Assembly (NCBI GenBank): GCA_039942715.1
Contig: JBDVBY010000008.1
Coordinates: forward strand, 1 to 64,000
Reading direction: 5' to 3'
DNA from: JABDJX01 sp039942715
GTDB lineage: Bacteria > Pseudomonadota > Alphaproteobacteria > Rhodobacterales > Rhodobacteraceae
DNA length: 64,000 nucleotides
The notes beneath the pieces were generated by a model. That model saw only the letters and a list, made by a program, of their open reading frames with translations, was not told the origin of the DNA and ran no database searches. Of this stretch, positions 16,242-25,628 are shown in pieces; positions within the stretch are counted from its first letter, which is position 1; every line of letters begins with the position of its first letter. The position numbers and the translations under genes are program-made.

Positions 16242-16249
16242 TTTGCAAA
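16242..16249. promoter_or_regulatory. TTTGCAAA palindrome before ccr
   Basis: The perfect 8-base palindrome TTTGCAAA lies 78 bases before the ccr start, followed by ATTGCG. ScfR-family regulators such as PccR of Rhodobacter are reported to bind TTTGCAAA motifs before short-chain acyl-CoA genes. Only one full copy is present, so the assignment is weak. Confidence 0.35.
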
Positions 16250-16326
16250 ATTGCGTGACGGATTTTATCCCTTTTACAGATTAGCGTGTGATTCTGCGCT
16301 GCAGCAGTGCTAAAGGGGAAAGAGTG

Positions 16327-17619
<1,293 letters not shown>

Positions 17620-17646
17620 GAAACCAACAGCTTCGGAAATTTTTCC

Positions 17647-17694
17647 GGCCCGCCTGTTTGTAAGCTTTTCCTTACAGGGTGGGCCGTTCTTTTT
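17647..17694 (+). terminator. Rho-independent terminator of ccrA
   Basis: GGCCC at 17647-17651 pairs with GGGCC at 17681-17685, with inner CCTGT/ACAGG pairing, and TTCTTTTT follows. It lies about 30 bases past the ccrA stop and separates it from the quorum-sensing genes. Confidence 0.78.
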
Positions 17695-17800
17695 GGAGCC
17701 ACATCTAGTAATTTCAATGATTTGGAAAGGTCTCTCCCCCTATTTATGGGGAGTTGATTCTGGTGAATTTCATGAGAAACACACACATGCTAAGGTTGTA

Positions 17801-17815
17801 TTAAGGTTTCGTTAA
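17801..17815. promoter_or_regulatory. CtrA-type binding site (TTAA-N7-TTAA)
   Basis: TTAA at 17801-17804 and TTAA at 17812-17815 are separated by exactly seven bases (GGTTTCG), the full consensus for the response regulator CtrA. It lies 20 bases before the small ORF that precedes luxR. In roseobacters such as Dinoroseobacter shibae the CtrA phosphorelay and quorum sensing are known to control each other. Occupancy here is inference. Confidence 0.55.
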
Positions 17816-17835
17816 CTATTCTGAAAGAGGACTGA

Positions 17836-18051
17836 ATGACGGAAGATTGGATACTCGATGTTTTGGCGGATCTTAGAACCTTTGCTGGGAAGAATGGTCT
17901 AAGTGCAAGTGAGAGGCAAATCGACCAGGCAATGGTCGCTGTCGCGAATGAGCTGACATCGTGTCGGATAGCGCAAAGAAATGCGCAACGGGACATGAGT
18001 TATGTTGGAACCTTTTTTGGATCATCTAACGAGAGCCAAAACTCTCAGTGA
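17836..18051 (+). CDS. Small protein ahead of luxR, unknown
   Basis: 71 aa, starting MTEDWILDVLADLRTFAGKN, largely helical (SASERQIDQAMVAVANELTS), no signal peptide or Cys pair. AAGAGGA lies just before the ATG. Its last 50 bases overlap the luxR start in another frame, so it may couple luxR translation. No family recognised. It could alternatively be an untranslated leader; the good ribosome-binding site and plausible composition favour a gene. Confidence 0.55.
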   Translation: MTEDWILDVLADLRTFAGKNGLSASERQIDQAMVAVANELTSCRIAQRNAQRDMSYVGTFFGSSNESQNSQ

Positions 18052-18706
18052 GTTAGATAACGTCATCCTGTCGCTAAGCGACGAACTCAATGTTGAGCAT
18101 GTGGTGTACCATTCGGTAAGCTCAACAGGCAAGGAATATGCCGTAACAACCTACGAACCCCTTTGGGTCGATCAATACCTGGGCAATAACTATGCTCGGA
18201 TTGACCCTGTGGTGCAGGCCTGTGTGCGTCGCTTTACGCCAGTCGATTGGAAGAACCTTGACTGGACGGGCAAAGGGACCAGAAATTTTTTAGGCGAAGC
18301 AATTGATTCAGGTGTTGGCAATCAGGGATTTTCAGTGCCCATTCGCGGTCCATCCGGGCAATTTGCACTTTTTTCTGTCAGCAGTTCGGACAAAGATGAG
18401 TCTTGGGCACGATACACCAATGATTATTCAAGGTCTTTGATCTTGGCATCGCACTACATCAATCAAAAAGCGTTAGAGATCGAGCTTGGCAGTGATCAGG
18501 CAAACATTGTCAGTTTAAGTCCGCGCGAAACGGATGCACTGACGTTGCTTGCGATTGGGAATAATCGCGCCCAAGCCGCCAACAGCCTGTCAATTTCTGA
18601 GCACACGCTGCGGGTCTATATCGAAAGCGCGCGGTTCAAATTGGCAGCCAGCAACACAACCCACGCTGTCGCAAAGGCTTTGAACCAAGGCTTGTTAAGA
18701 GTTTAG
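18002..18706 (+). CDS. luxR: LuxR-family quorum-sensing regulator
   Basis: 234 aa, typical length. The autoinducer-binding domain has the conserved aromatic and acidic residues: Trp55, Tyr59, Asp68-Pro69, Trp83 and Gly109. The C-terminal helix-turn-helix starts LSPRETDALTLLAIGNNRAQ and includes SISEHTLRVYIESARFKL. It would bind an acyl-homoserine lactone and then DNA. The cognate synthase gene follows after 117 bases. The gene looks AT-richer than its neighbours by eye (not computed), possibly a sign of separate ancestry. The start overlaps a small upstream ORF by 50 bases. Confidence 0.93.
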   Translation: MLEPFLDHLTRAKTLSELDNVILSLSDELNVEHVVYHSVSSTGKEYAVTTYEPLWVDQYLGNNYARIDPVVQACVRRFTPVDWKNLDWTGKGTRNFLGEAIDSGVGNQGFSVPIRGPSGQFALFSVSSSDKDESWARYTNDYSRSLILASHYINQKALEIELGSDQANIVSLSPRETDALTLLAIGNNRAQAANSLSISEHTLRVYIESARFKLAASNTTHAVAKALNQGLLRV

Positions 18707-18730
18707 TAAGGCACGCGTTCGCTTGCCTTA
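18707..18730. promoter_or_regulatory. Inverted repeat after luxR
   Basis: TAAGGCA at 18707-18713 and TGCCTTA at 18724-18730 form a perfect 7-bp inverted repeat with a 10-base spacer, immediately after the luxR stop. There is no T run, so it is a poor terminator. It could be a protein-binding site upstream of luxI, though its arm spacing is longer than a classical lux box. Confidence 0.4.
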
Positions 18731-18789
18731 AGGATGTCTAGCGCCGTCGTGCGCGCAGATCCGAGGCGTTTAAGACTGTGAAAATACGA

Positions 18790-18819
18790 CTCTCTCCAGT
18801 TCACACAGACTGGAGGGAG
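18790..18819 (+). promoter_or_regulatory. Hairpin sequestering the luxI ribosome-binding site
   Basis: Bases 18790-18800 (CTCTCTCCAGT) pair with 18809-18819 (ACTGGAGGGAG) over 11 consecutive positions, ten Watson-Crick and one G-U, around the 8-base loop TCACACAG. The 3' arm contains the whole Shine-Dalgarno GGAGGGAG (18812-18819), four bases before the luxI ATG at 18824. In mRNA this would hide the ribosome-binding site. The pairing is seen directly; a regulatory role is inference. Confidence 0.72.
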
Positions 18820-18823
18820 CACC

Positions 18824-19447
18824 ATGCTTCGCTATCTTACCGCCGATCAACTGGCCAATTTCCCACGCCTTTGCGAAACGATGTTCAAAGACCGCGCCGT
18901 ACAATTTCATGACCGGCTTGGCTGGGAGGTTGAGGTGGATGAAACGGGCTCTGAGCGCGACAGCTATGACACCCAGAATCCGCTTTATATCATTTGGGAG
19001 AGGCCCGACGGTACACACGGCGGCTCGCTGCGGCTTTTGCCGACAACGGGCGATCATATGCTGGCGGATCACTTTTTGAATCTGACCGACGGGGTGCGGA
19101 TCGAAAGCCCTTTGATTTGGGAATGCACGCGGTTTTGCCTTGCGCCAGAGGCTGAGGCGACCACGTCGAGTGCGTTGATGCTGGGGGTGCTGGAAATAGG
19201 CCTGCAGGAAGGCCTGAGCCATGTTGCAGGCGTCTTTGATGCGCGGATGATCCGGGTTTATCGCCGTGTTGGGTGGGGGCCGACGATTTTGGGCAGCGAT
19301 GGTGTTGGGCGCGATGCGATCAGTGCGGGGCTTTGGCCTTGTGAAAATGAGTATCGGGCGCGTCTGTTGGGCCGTGCAGGAGTGTCTGATGAGCTGTCGC
19401 GGTATTGGTTGATGCGCTCGTTTGATGCCTACCGCGTGGCTGCCTAA
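18824..19447 (+). CDS. luxI: Acyl-homoserine-lactone synthase
   Basis: 207 aa. All invariant LuxI residues are present at near-canonical numbers: Arg24, Phe28, Trp34, Asp46, Asp49, Arg70, Glu100 and Arg103. It makes an acyl-homoserine lactone from S-adenosylmethionine and an acyl carrier; the acyl length cannot be read from sequence. It pairs with the LuxR gene just upstream and lies in the ecm-ccr neighbourhood. Translation probably depends on opening of the hairpin at 18790-18819. Confidence 0.94.
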   Translation: MLRYLTADQLANFPRLCETMFKDRAVQFHDRLGWEVEVDETGSERDSYDTQNPLYIIWERPDGTHGGSLRLLPTTGDHMLADHFLNLTDGVRIESPLIWECTRFCLAPEAEATTSSALMLGVLEIGLQEGLSHVAGVFDARMIRVYRRVGWGPTILGSDGVGRDAISAGLWPCENEYRARLLGRAGVSDELSRYWLMRSFDAYRVAA

Positions 19448-19481
19448 AGAATTTGCGCCGCATTTTCATGCGCCGCGTAAG

Positions 19482-19525
19482 GCGAGGGGCATTGCCCCTC
19501 GCGCTCCCGGAGGTTTTACATAGAA
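19482..19525 (+). repeat. Dispersed GC-hairpin repeat, copy 1 (after luxI)
   Basis: GCGAGGGGC at 19482-19490 pairs with GCCCCTCGC at 19494-19502 around ATT, followed by GCTCCCGGAGGTTTT and AGAAGAAAG. The same plan (GAGGGGC hairpin, then CTCCC-type box, then a T run and AAGAAGAAAG) recurs at 22885, and inverted at 29494, 50156 and 60670. It probably also terminates luxI. Confidence 0.7.
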
Positions 19526-19576
19526 GAAAGCACAGGTGTCTGGTGGCGCTTTGGTGAACCCGGTAGGGTCTGAGCT

Positions 19577-21106
19577 ATGAATGTGCCCGTCACTGTTTTC
19601 TCCGAAGATCAAGCTGAAGCTTTTGACCGTGTGGCCGAGCTTTTGGCCAGCGCGGGTGTGGATATCGAAGAAAGCATGACCTTGCCGCGCACCGAAGGTG
19701 GGCAACGCGCTTTGGCGGTTATCGGCAAAGCAGGCTCGGGCAAGACGATGTTGTTGGCGCGGCTTGCTGAGGCCCTGTCAGAGGCCGGTGTTGAGACGAT
19801 TTCTGGCGACTACGAAGGCAAGCGGCGCAAGGACACACGCACACTTGCCATTCTGGCGCCAACCAACAAGGCGGCGAGTGTTTTGCGCAATCGCGGAGTT
19901 GCGGCGACGACGATTCATCGGATTTTGTACACGCCACTATACGATCCTGAGTATGAGAAAATTGCCGAGTGGTTGCTGGGCAATGGCGAAAAGCCAACGG
20001 TCGAAGGGCTCAGTGGTGAGGCGCTGGACCGGGCCTTTGCGTTTTTTCAGACGAACAAGTCAGTGCCCGGAGCGTTGGCCGCGGCGGGGCTTAAGGGGTC
20101 GGACTTTATTTTGGGCTGGAAGCGGCGCGAAGACCCTTTGGACATTGGGTTTGTTGATGAAGCCTCGATGCTGGACAAACGTCAGTTCGATGATCTGCGC
20201 GAGATTTTTCCGACATTGCTGTTGTTTGGTGATCCGGCGCAATTGGCCCCGGTCAATCAATCTGGTGAAATGGTTTTCGAGACATTGCCGGAACCGCGCA
20301 AGCTGGTTTTGAGCCGGGTACATCGGCAGGATTTGGGCAATCCGATTTTGGATCTTGCGCACGCTTTGGCCGACGACAGTCTGACGTTTGAGGGCTTTGA
20401 GCGGATGATTGAGGATGCAGCCGCCAGTGATGATCGGGTGCAGGTGGCTGGGCGCGTTGAGGCAGGGATGATGGCGCGCTCGCCTGTTTTGGTGTGGCGC
20501 AATGCAACGCGGATCCGCCTTATCCACGCGTTTCGGGCTGCATTTGAGGCACCAAGCGATGCTCTTTTGCCCGGTGAGCCGTTGATTTGTGATGGGATTG
20601 AACTGCCGCTGAAGCATCGCAAAAAGCGACTTGATCTTGAGGCACGCGGGCTGATTAAGGGCGCGCAGGTGATTTATCTGGGGCCCGGTCGGCGCGCCGG
20701 CTTTTCGCGAATACATGTGATAGGGGCGGCGGAACCGCAGGTTTCGGCGGCATCGATAATCAAGATTGAATTGCCTGACGAGGATGAGCCGTTTATTCCC
20801 TTTGCCGCCAATATGGGGGCAGCGTTTTTGCATGGGGCTGCGGTGACGATCCATAAGGCGCAAGGCTCACAGTGGCCTGAGGTTCAGGTGTTTGCGCCTG
20901 ACCTTTATGCCGCGTCGCGGGCAGGAAGGATGGAGGCGGGATTGCCGCTTTGGAAACGCTTGGCTTATGTGGCGATCACCCGAGCTGAAAAGCGCCTTCA
21001 TTGGGTGACGCGGTATCGTCTTGGGCGACCCGATGAGCCGCTTTCGACGCGGGATTTGGATGCGCCAGCGGCACCGTTCTCGCTGACCGCAGAAGAGCCG
21101 GACTAG
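19577..21106 (+). CDS. RecD-like ATP-dependent DNA helicase (UvrD/RecD superfamily 1)
   Basis: 509 aa. Walker A GKAGSGKT at residues 50-57, ILAPTNKAASVLRNRG (motif Ia), FVDEASML (Walker B, motif II), LLFGDPAQLAPV (motif III), and the UvrD C-terminal motifs TIHKAQGSQWPEVQV and YVAITRAEKRL are all present and in order. It belongs to the short RecD-like helicases not linked to RecBC. Its DNA substrate is unknown. The stop overlaps the stop of the convergent TIGR02186 gene at 21103-21106. Confidence 0.9.
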   Translation: MNVPVTVFSEDQAEAFDRVAELLASAGVDIEESMTLPRTEGGQRALAVIGKAGSGKTMLLARLAEALSEAGVETISGDYEGKRRKDTRTLAILAPTNKAASVLRNRGVAATTIHRILYTPLYDPEYEKIAEWLLGNGEKPTVEGLSGEALDRAFAFFQTNKSVPGALAAAGLKGSDFILGWKRREDPLDIGFVDEASMLDKRQFDDLREIFPTLLLFGDPAQLAPVNQSGEMVFETLPEPRKLVLSRVHRQDLGNPILDLAHALADDSLTFEGFERMIEDAAASDDRVQVAGRVEAGMMARSPVLVWRNATRIRLIHAFRAAFEAPSDALLPGEPLICDGIELPLKHRKKRLDLEARGLIKGAQVIYLGPGRRAGFSRIHVIGAAEPQVSAASIIKIELPDEDEPFIPFAANMGAAFLHGAAVTIHKAQGSQWPEVQVFAPDLYAASRAGRMEAGLPLWKRLAYVAITRAEKRLHWVTRYRLGRPDEPLSTRDLDAPAAPFSLTAEEPD

Positions 21107-21849
21107 ACGCGCAACACGCGAAAAGCGGCCGAGGCGGCCCAGCCTGCGAAGATCGCGATGGCAAGTGACATCAGGCCATAGAGCAGTGGATTTTCACGGC
21201 TGAGGCGGAAAAGAAAGCGCTCAAGGCCGACTTTTTGGACATCAATGTCTGTGGTGTGTGTGTCGATGACTTCTCCGCCACGGGTGAGGAAAAAACGAGC
21301 GCGATAATCGCCTTCGTGCAGGTTCGCGGGCAGACGTATCGAGGTTGAAAAGAGAGTGCCTTCTTCCAAAGTCACAGCGCCAATATTTGTTTGGTAAAGG
21401 CCTGCGGTTTCGCGGATGCGGATCAGCGCCTTTTCAAAGGCTTCGTCGCCGGGAAAACGGTCACGGCTTAGTTTGATGGCGCGCGCAATGGATACGCTGT
21501 GCTCAAGGTCCTGATTTTCATTGAGTGTTTGATCCATTGGAGCGGTAGTGGCCACGGCGTAAAAGCTGGGCGCGCCGATCACATCGACCTGACTAGTATT
21601 GACCCAGATACCAAAGCGTTTGTCTTTTTTGCGCACCGTAAGGGGCTCGGATGGGCCTTCAACAGTGACGATGACCTGCAAAGGTTCTGTTTCGGCCGGT
21701 GTGTCGCGCTTTACCGCCCCGAAGATCAGGATTTCAGAGCCATCAAAATCAGTCGCGATTGAAATGCGTGACTGGCTGAGACCTGCGATGACTTCTTCGG
21801 CTTTTACCGGTAAGGCGAGCGCCAGGAACATGAGGAGGTATCGCAGCAT
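21103..21849 (-). CDS. TIGR02186 family transmembrane protein
   Basis: 248 aa. Signal peptide (MLRYLLMFLALALPVKA), a long beta-rich periplasmic region (EEVIAGLSQSRISIATDFDGSEILIFGAVKRD) and a single C-terminal membrane anchor (LLYGLMSLAIAIFAGWAASAAF) match the alphaproteobacterial TIGR02186 (Alph_Pro_TM) family. Function is not established. It directly follows the TauE/SafE gene with a one-base overlap, a pairing I know from other Rhodobacterales, which suggests a joint role in exporting a sulfur-containing or organic anion. Confidence 0.87.
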   Translation of the reverse strand: MLRYLLMFLALALPVKAEEVIAGLSQSRISIATDFDGSEILIFGAVKRDTPAETEPLQVIVTVEGPSEPLTVRKKDKRFGIWVNTSQVDVIGAPSFYAVATTAPMDQTLNENQDLEHSVSIARAIKLSRDRFPGDEAFEKALIRIRETAGLYQTNIGAVTLEEGTLFSTSIRLPANLHEGDYRARFFLTRGGEVIDTHTTDIDVQKVGLERFLFRLSRENPLLYGLMSLAIAIFAGWAASAAFRVLRV

Positions 21850-22766
21850 CAGTGTCCTCCTTCAAATCCGATGGAGTAAAGCTCGGAAGGTTGCAAAAGC
21901 AGGTCGAGGGCAAGTTTGCCGCAGACGAGCAGGACCATCAGGGCGAGCAGGATACGGAGCTGTTCTGCGGGCATTTTCGCGCCAATCCGGGTGCCGACCT
22001 GAGCACCGATGACACCGCCGACAAGCAAGAGAACAGCGAGGACTACATCAACGGTGAAGTTGGTTGTGGCGTGCAGGAGCGTTGTGAAGGCGGTAACGAA
22101 GATGATCTGAAAGAGCGAAGTGCCGACGACGACTTTGGTGGGCATGCCGAGCAGGTAGATCATCGCGGGCACCATGATGAACCCGCCACCGACACCCATG
22201 ATAGCGGCAAGGATGCCAACGCACAGACCAATGATCAGAGGTGGGATGACCGAAATGTAAAGGCCCGAGGTTCGAAAGCGCATTTTGAACGGGAGTTTGT
22301 GCACCAAGCCGCGTTTTTTGCTGCGCTTAGGCGCTGTGCCCGCGCGGGTTTTGCGGATGGCGTTCAGGCTCTCGATGAACATCAGTCCACCGATGACGCC
22401 AAGGAAAACGACGTAGCAGAGGCGCACGAGCAGATCGACTTGGCCCATGGCTTTGAGGGCGTTGAAAAGCTGGACACCTAGGGCGGCGCCGACAAGGCCG
22501 CCGATCAGCAGGACTATGCCCATCCTGAAGTCGACGGTTTTGCGTTTTACGTGGGCAAGGACACCGGAAAAAGAAGAGGCAACAATCTGATTGGCTTCGG
22601 TTGCCACGGCCACAGCAGGGGGGATGCCGATGAAGAACAACAGCGGTGTCATCAGGAAGCCGCCGCCGACACCGAACATGCCAGAGAGGATGCCGACAAG
22701 ACCGCCGAGGCCAAGCAACAAGAAGGCGTTGACCGATACTTCGGCTATGGGCAGGTAGATAAGCAT
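21849..22766 (-). CDS. TauE/SafE family membrane transporter
   Basis: 305 aa with about eight membrane helices. Both family repeats begin with the Gly-rich half-motif: GLVGILSGMFGVGGGFLMTPLL near residue 20 and GILAAIMGVGGGFIMVPAMIYL near residue 190. The family exports sulfite, sulfoacetate or other small anions. It is first in a two-gene unit with TIGR02186. The specific substrate cannot be told from sequence. Confidence 0.9.
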   Translation of the reverse strand: MLIYLPIAEVSVNAFLLLGLGGLVGILSGMFGVGGGFLMTPLLFFIGIPPAVAVATEANQIVASSFSGVLAHVKRKTVDFRMGIVLLIGGLVGAALGVQLFNALKAMGQVDLLVRLCYVVFLGVIGGLMFIESLNAIRKTRAGTAPKRSKKRGLVHKLPFKMRFRTSGLYISVIPPLIIGLCVGILAAIMGVGGGFIMVPAMIYLLGMPTKVVVGTSLFQIIFVTAFTTLLHATTNFTVDVVLAVLLLVGGVIGAQVGTRIGAKMPAEQLRILLALMVLLVCGKLALDLLLQPSELYSIGFEGGH

Positions 22767-22884
22767 GCGCCGACCCTTACGCCTGTCATGGGGCAGGGTA
22801 CAACGGCCAAATGCTGCGCCTGCATGGGTCCAGATGCGACAAATTGGAACATGGTGTTAGCGCTGCCTGCGGCATCGCCTGAAC

Positions 22885-22934
22885 GAGGGGGGCCACCCCT
22901 CCCGCTCCCCGAAGTACTTTTAACAAGAAGAAAG
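22885..22934 (+). repeat. Dispersed GC-hairpin repeat, copy 2
   Basis: GAGGGG at 22885-22890 and CCCCTC at 22896-22901 form the hairpin, followed by CCGCTCCCCGAAGTACTTTT and AAGAAGAAAG. Same orientation as the copy at 19482. It lies in the 172-base gap between the TauE gene start and the end of the leftward ABC permease gene; nothing else is recognisable in that gap. Confidence 0.65.
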
Positions 22935-22938
22935 AGGT

Positions 22939-23904
22939 TTAACGCTCTTTGACGTAAGGTTCGCCGCCTGCGCGGGGCGGGATGGCTTTGCCGACGAAGC
23001 CCGCGAGGATGACGACGGTGAGGATGTAGGGCAAGGCATCAAGAAGTTGCCCCGGCACGTCGAGCTGAACAACGACTTCGACGACATCGGGTCTGAGGGC
23101 GAGCGCTTGCAGGAAGCCAAAGAGCAGGCAGGCGGATAGAGCGTACCAAGGGCGCCATTTGGCGAAGATGAGGGCTGCCAGTGCAATGAAGCCTCGGCCT
23201 GAGGACATGTCTTTGACGAAGCCTGCTTGTAGACCGGTTGCGAGGTAAGCGCCGGCGAGACCGCAAAGTACGCCACAGATGAGCACAGCAGCATAGCGTA
23301 GGCCGATGACCGAGATGCCCGCCGTATCAACCGCTGCCGGGTTTTCGCCAACGGCGCGCAGGCGCAGGCCAAAACGGGTGCGGAACAAGATGTACCATGT
23401 GGCGGGGACCGAGAGGGCGGCGACATAGACCAGGATGGAGTGACCAGAGATCAGCTCGCCATAGATCTGGCCCAACATGCCGGTCGCATTTGGATCGGCG
23501 AAGGGCAAGGTGATGTCATTAAAACGGCCACCGCCAGTGAGCGATGGTGTGCGCCCGCCTTGCTGGAACCAGTCTTGGGCGATCAGCACAGTGAGGCCTG
23601 CGGCGAGGAAATTGATCGCTACGCCTGAGATTAACTGGTTGCCGCGAAAGGTGATCGAGGCAAGGCCATGGATCACGCTGAATGCGACGGAAGCGCCGAT
23701 GCCTGCAAGCAGCCCGATCCAGACCGAGCCATAAAGCGATGCGAAGGCGGCAGAGAAGAAGGCAGCGGCAAGCATTTTGCCTTCAAGGCCGATGTCGAAG
23801 ATACCTGCGCGTTCGGAGAAGAGACCGGCGAGGCAAGCGAACAGAAGCGGGGTGGCGAGGCGCACCGTTGTGTCGAGAACTTGCAGGAGGGTTGTGAAAT
23901 CCAT
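22939..23904 (-). CDS. ABC transporter permease, BMP/nucleoside type (second permease)
   Basis: 321 aa, about nine helices. The N-terminal block ATPLLFACLAGLFSERAGIFD and FGLRLRAVGENPAAVDTAGI are signatures of the BPD-transport-2 permeases that work with BMP-family binding proteins (NupQ type). It would form the membrane channel with the 24531-25628 permease. Last gene of a leftward operon: binding protein, ATPase, permease, LysE, permease. Confidence 0.93.
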   Translation of the reverse strand: MDFTTLLQVLDTTVRLATPLLFACLAGLFSERAGIFDIGLEGKMLAAAFFSAAFASLYGSVWIGLLAGIGASVAFSVIHGLASITFRGNQLISGVAINFLAAGLTVLIAQDWFQQGGRTPSLTGGGRFNDITLPFADPNATGMLGQIYGELISGHSILVYVAALSVPATWYILFRTRFGLRLRAVGENPAAVDTAGISVIGLRYAAVLICGVLCGLAGAYLATGLQAGFVKDMSSGRGFIALAALIFAKWRPWYALSACLLFGFLQALALRPDVVEVVVQLDVPGQLLDALPYILTVVILAGFVGKAIPPRAGGEPYVKER

Positions 23905-23907
23905 GGG

Positions 23908-24534
23908 CTAGGTCTCGGATGTGGCGAGTTTGAAAGCGACGAAAGCGAAAAAGCCGCCAAGTACAGCATCGACCCAGCGGCGGGCGCGGGCATAAAGCGA
24001 TAGGAACGGGCGCGACGAAAATGCGATAGCCCAAGCGCCATGGCCGAAGAACGAGTTGGACATTGAGCCAATCAGGAACAGGCCGATAATGGGCCATGGG
24101 GCCGCGCTTAACCCGGCAACGGCGACAACGGCCAACCAATAGACGATGGCTTTGGGATTTGTGATTTGCATCAGATAGCCCTCTAGCACCGAGCGGCGTC
24201 CGGCTTTGGCTTCACCCAGTACGGGCTCATCGTCCGGATTAAGCGCTTTGCGAAAAGACTTGAGCGCCAGCCATGCAAGGTAGGCCGCGCCGATGTATTT
24301 GATCGCCGTTAGTCCCCATGCGACTTGAGAGAGCAGCAGGCCAAGGCCAAGGATGGTTGCCACGGCCAGCGTGCCAGAACCTGCCGAGATGCCTGCGCAA
24401 GTTAGGATCGAAGCCGCACGTCCGCGTGTTGTTGCAACGGCAAGCACGAGTGCCACGCCGGGACCGGGCGAAAGCACACCGATCAATTGCACGCCCCAAC
24501 CGGCGAGCAGATGCGGGAGCCATTCGGCGATCAT
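23908..24534 (-). CDS. LysE-family exporter embedded in the ABC operon
   Basis: 208 aa, six helices. VQLIGVLSPGPGVALVLAVATTRGR near residue 15 carries the LysE/RhtB PGP signature, and YLMQITNPKAIVYWLAV is the second conserved block. LysE-type proteins export amino acids or similar metabolites by proton exchange. It overlaps the upstream permease gene by 4 bases and leaves 3 bases to the next, so it is truly inside the importer operon. Export of a by-product of the imported substrate is a guess. Confidence 0.9.
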   Translation of the reverse strand: MIAEWLPHLLAGWGVQLIGVLSPGPGVALVLAVATTRGRAASILTCAGISAGSGTLAVATILGLGLLLSQVAWGLTAIKYIGAAYLAWLALKSFRKALNPDDEPVLGEAKAGRRSVLEGYLMQITNPKAIVYWLAVVAVAGLSAAPWPIIGLFLIGSMSNSFFGHGAWAIAFSSRPFLSLYARARRWVDAVLGGFFAFVAFKLATSET

Positions 24535-25628
24535 GATTGCGGCCCTTTGCGGCGGAACATCAGGAACAGCTTTTCCAGCGGCATGCGCACCATGTTGTCC
24601 AGCGCGCCAGTGAAAAGGATCACGAGGGCTTGGATCACCACGATGAGTTCGCGGGGGATGTCTGTCCAGAAATCAATCTCTGCCCCGCCTTGGACGAGGA
24701 AGCCAAACATCAGCGCGGCGAGAACCACACCGAAGGGGTGTGAGCGGCCCATGAGCGCGACAGCGATGCCGATAAAGCCTGCGCCTTCGACCGAATTCAG
24801 AACGAGGCGTTCGGTGGCCATAACCGAATTGATCGCCATGCAACCTGCCAGTGCGCCAGAGATCAGCATCGCGATGATGATGATTTTCGTGGGCGAGATG
24901 CCTGCATATTCTGCGGCACTTTCGGATTGGCCATAGGCACGGATTTCATAACCCAGCCTTGTGCGCCAGATCAGAACCCAGAAGAGGAAACAGGCAAGGA
25001 GAGCTAGAAAGAAGGTGATGTTCACGGGTGGTGCGGAGGAGAATTCGATGCCGATGACGCCAAGCATATCGGACATACGCGGTAGGTTGGTGCCTTCGGC
25101 AAAGCGCGCGGTGGCCGGGTCCATAGAGCCTTCGGGTTTGAGGACTTCGACCAGCAGATACACAAGGAGGGCAGAAGCGATGAAGTTGAACATGATCGTG
25201 GTAATCACGATGTGGCTGCCGCGTTTGGCTTGCAAATAGGCCGGGATCAGCGCCCAGAGCGCTCCGAAAAGAGCGCCGCCAATGATGGCGAAGGGCAGCG
25301 CAAGTGCCCAGTGTGGCCATGGCACCGATAGACAAACAAGGGCCACGCCAAGGCCACCCAGCGTGGCTTGGCCTTCGCCGCCGATGTTGAAGAGACGGGC
25401 ATGAAAGGCGATGGCAACGGCAAGACCGGTGAAGATGAAATTGGTTGCGTAAAAGAGCATGAAGCCGAAGCCTTCGGAACGCCCGAAAGTACCGTCGATC
25501 ATCAGTTTAAACGCTTGGATCGGGTCTTCGCCAATAGCCAGGATGACCAGGGCCGAGATGAAAAAGCTCAATAAGATCGATAGAAGTGGGATCAGAAGGG
25601 CATCGGCCCACTTTGGGATCACGTCCAT
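24531..25628 (-). CDS. ABC transporter permease, BMP/nucleoside type (first permease)
   Basis: 365 aa, about nine to ten helices. YATNFIFTGLAVAIAFHARLFNIGGEGQATLGGL and LGYEIRAYGQSESAAEYAGI match NupP/YufP-type permeases of BMP-dependent nucleoside importers. It overlaps the ATPase gene by 10 bases. Confidence 0.93.
   Translation of the reverse strand: MDVIPKWADALLIPLLSILLSFFISALVILAIGEDPIQAFKLMIDGTFGRSEGFGFMLFYATNFIFTGLAVAIAFHARLFNIGGEGQATLGGLGVALVCLSVPWPHWALALPFAIIGGALFGALWALIPAYLQAKRGSHIVITTIMFNFIASALLVYLLVEVLKPEGSMDPATARFAEGTNLPRMSDMLGVIGIEFSSAPPVNITFFLALLACFLFWVLIWRTRLGYEIRAYGQSESAAEYAGISPTKIIIIAMLISGALAGCMAINSVMATERLVLNSVEGAGFIGIAVALMGRSHPFGVVLAALMFGFLVQGGAEIDFWTDIPRELIVVIQALVILFTGALDNMVRMPLEKLFLMFRRKGPQS

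Noticed and set aside
18707..18823. Classical lux box before luxI
   Set aside because: Inverted repeats are present but their arm length and spacing differ from an 18-20-bp lux box; the one nearest luxI is better explained as an RNA hairpin over the ribosome-binding site.
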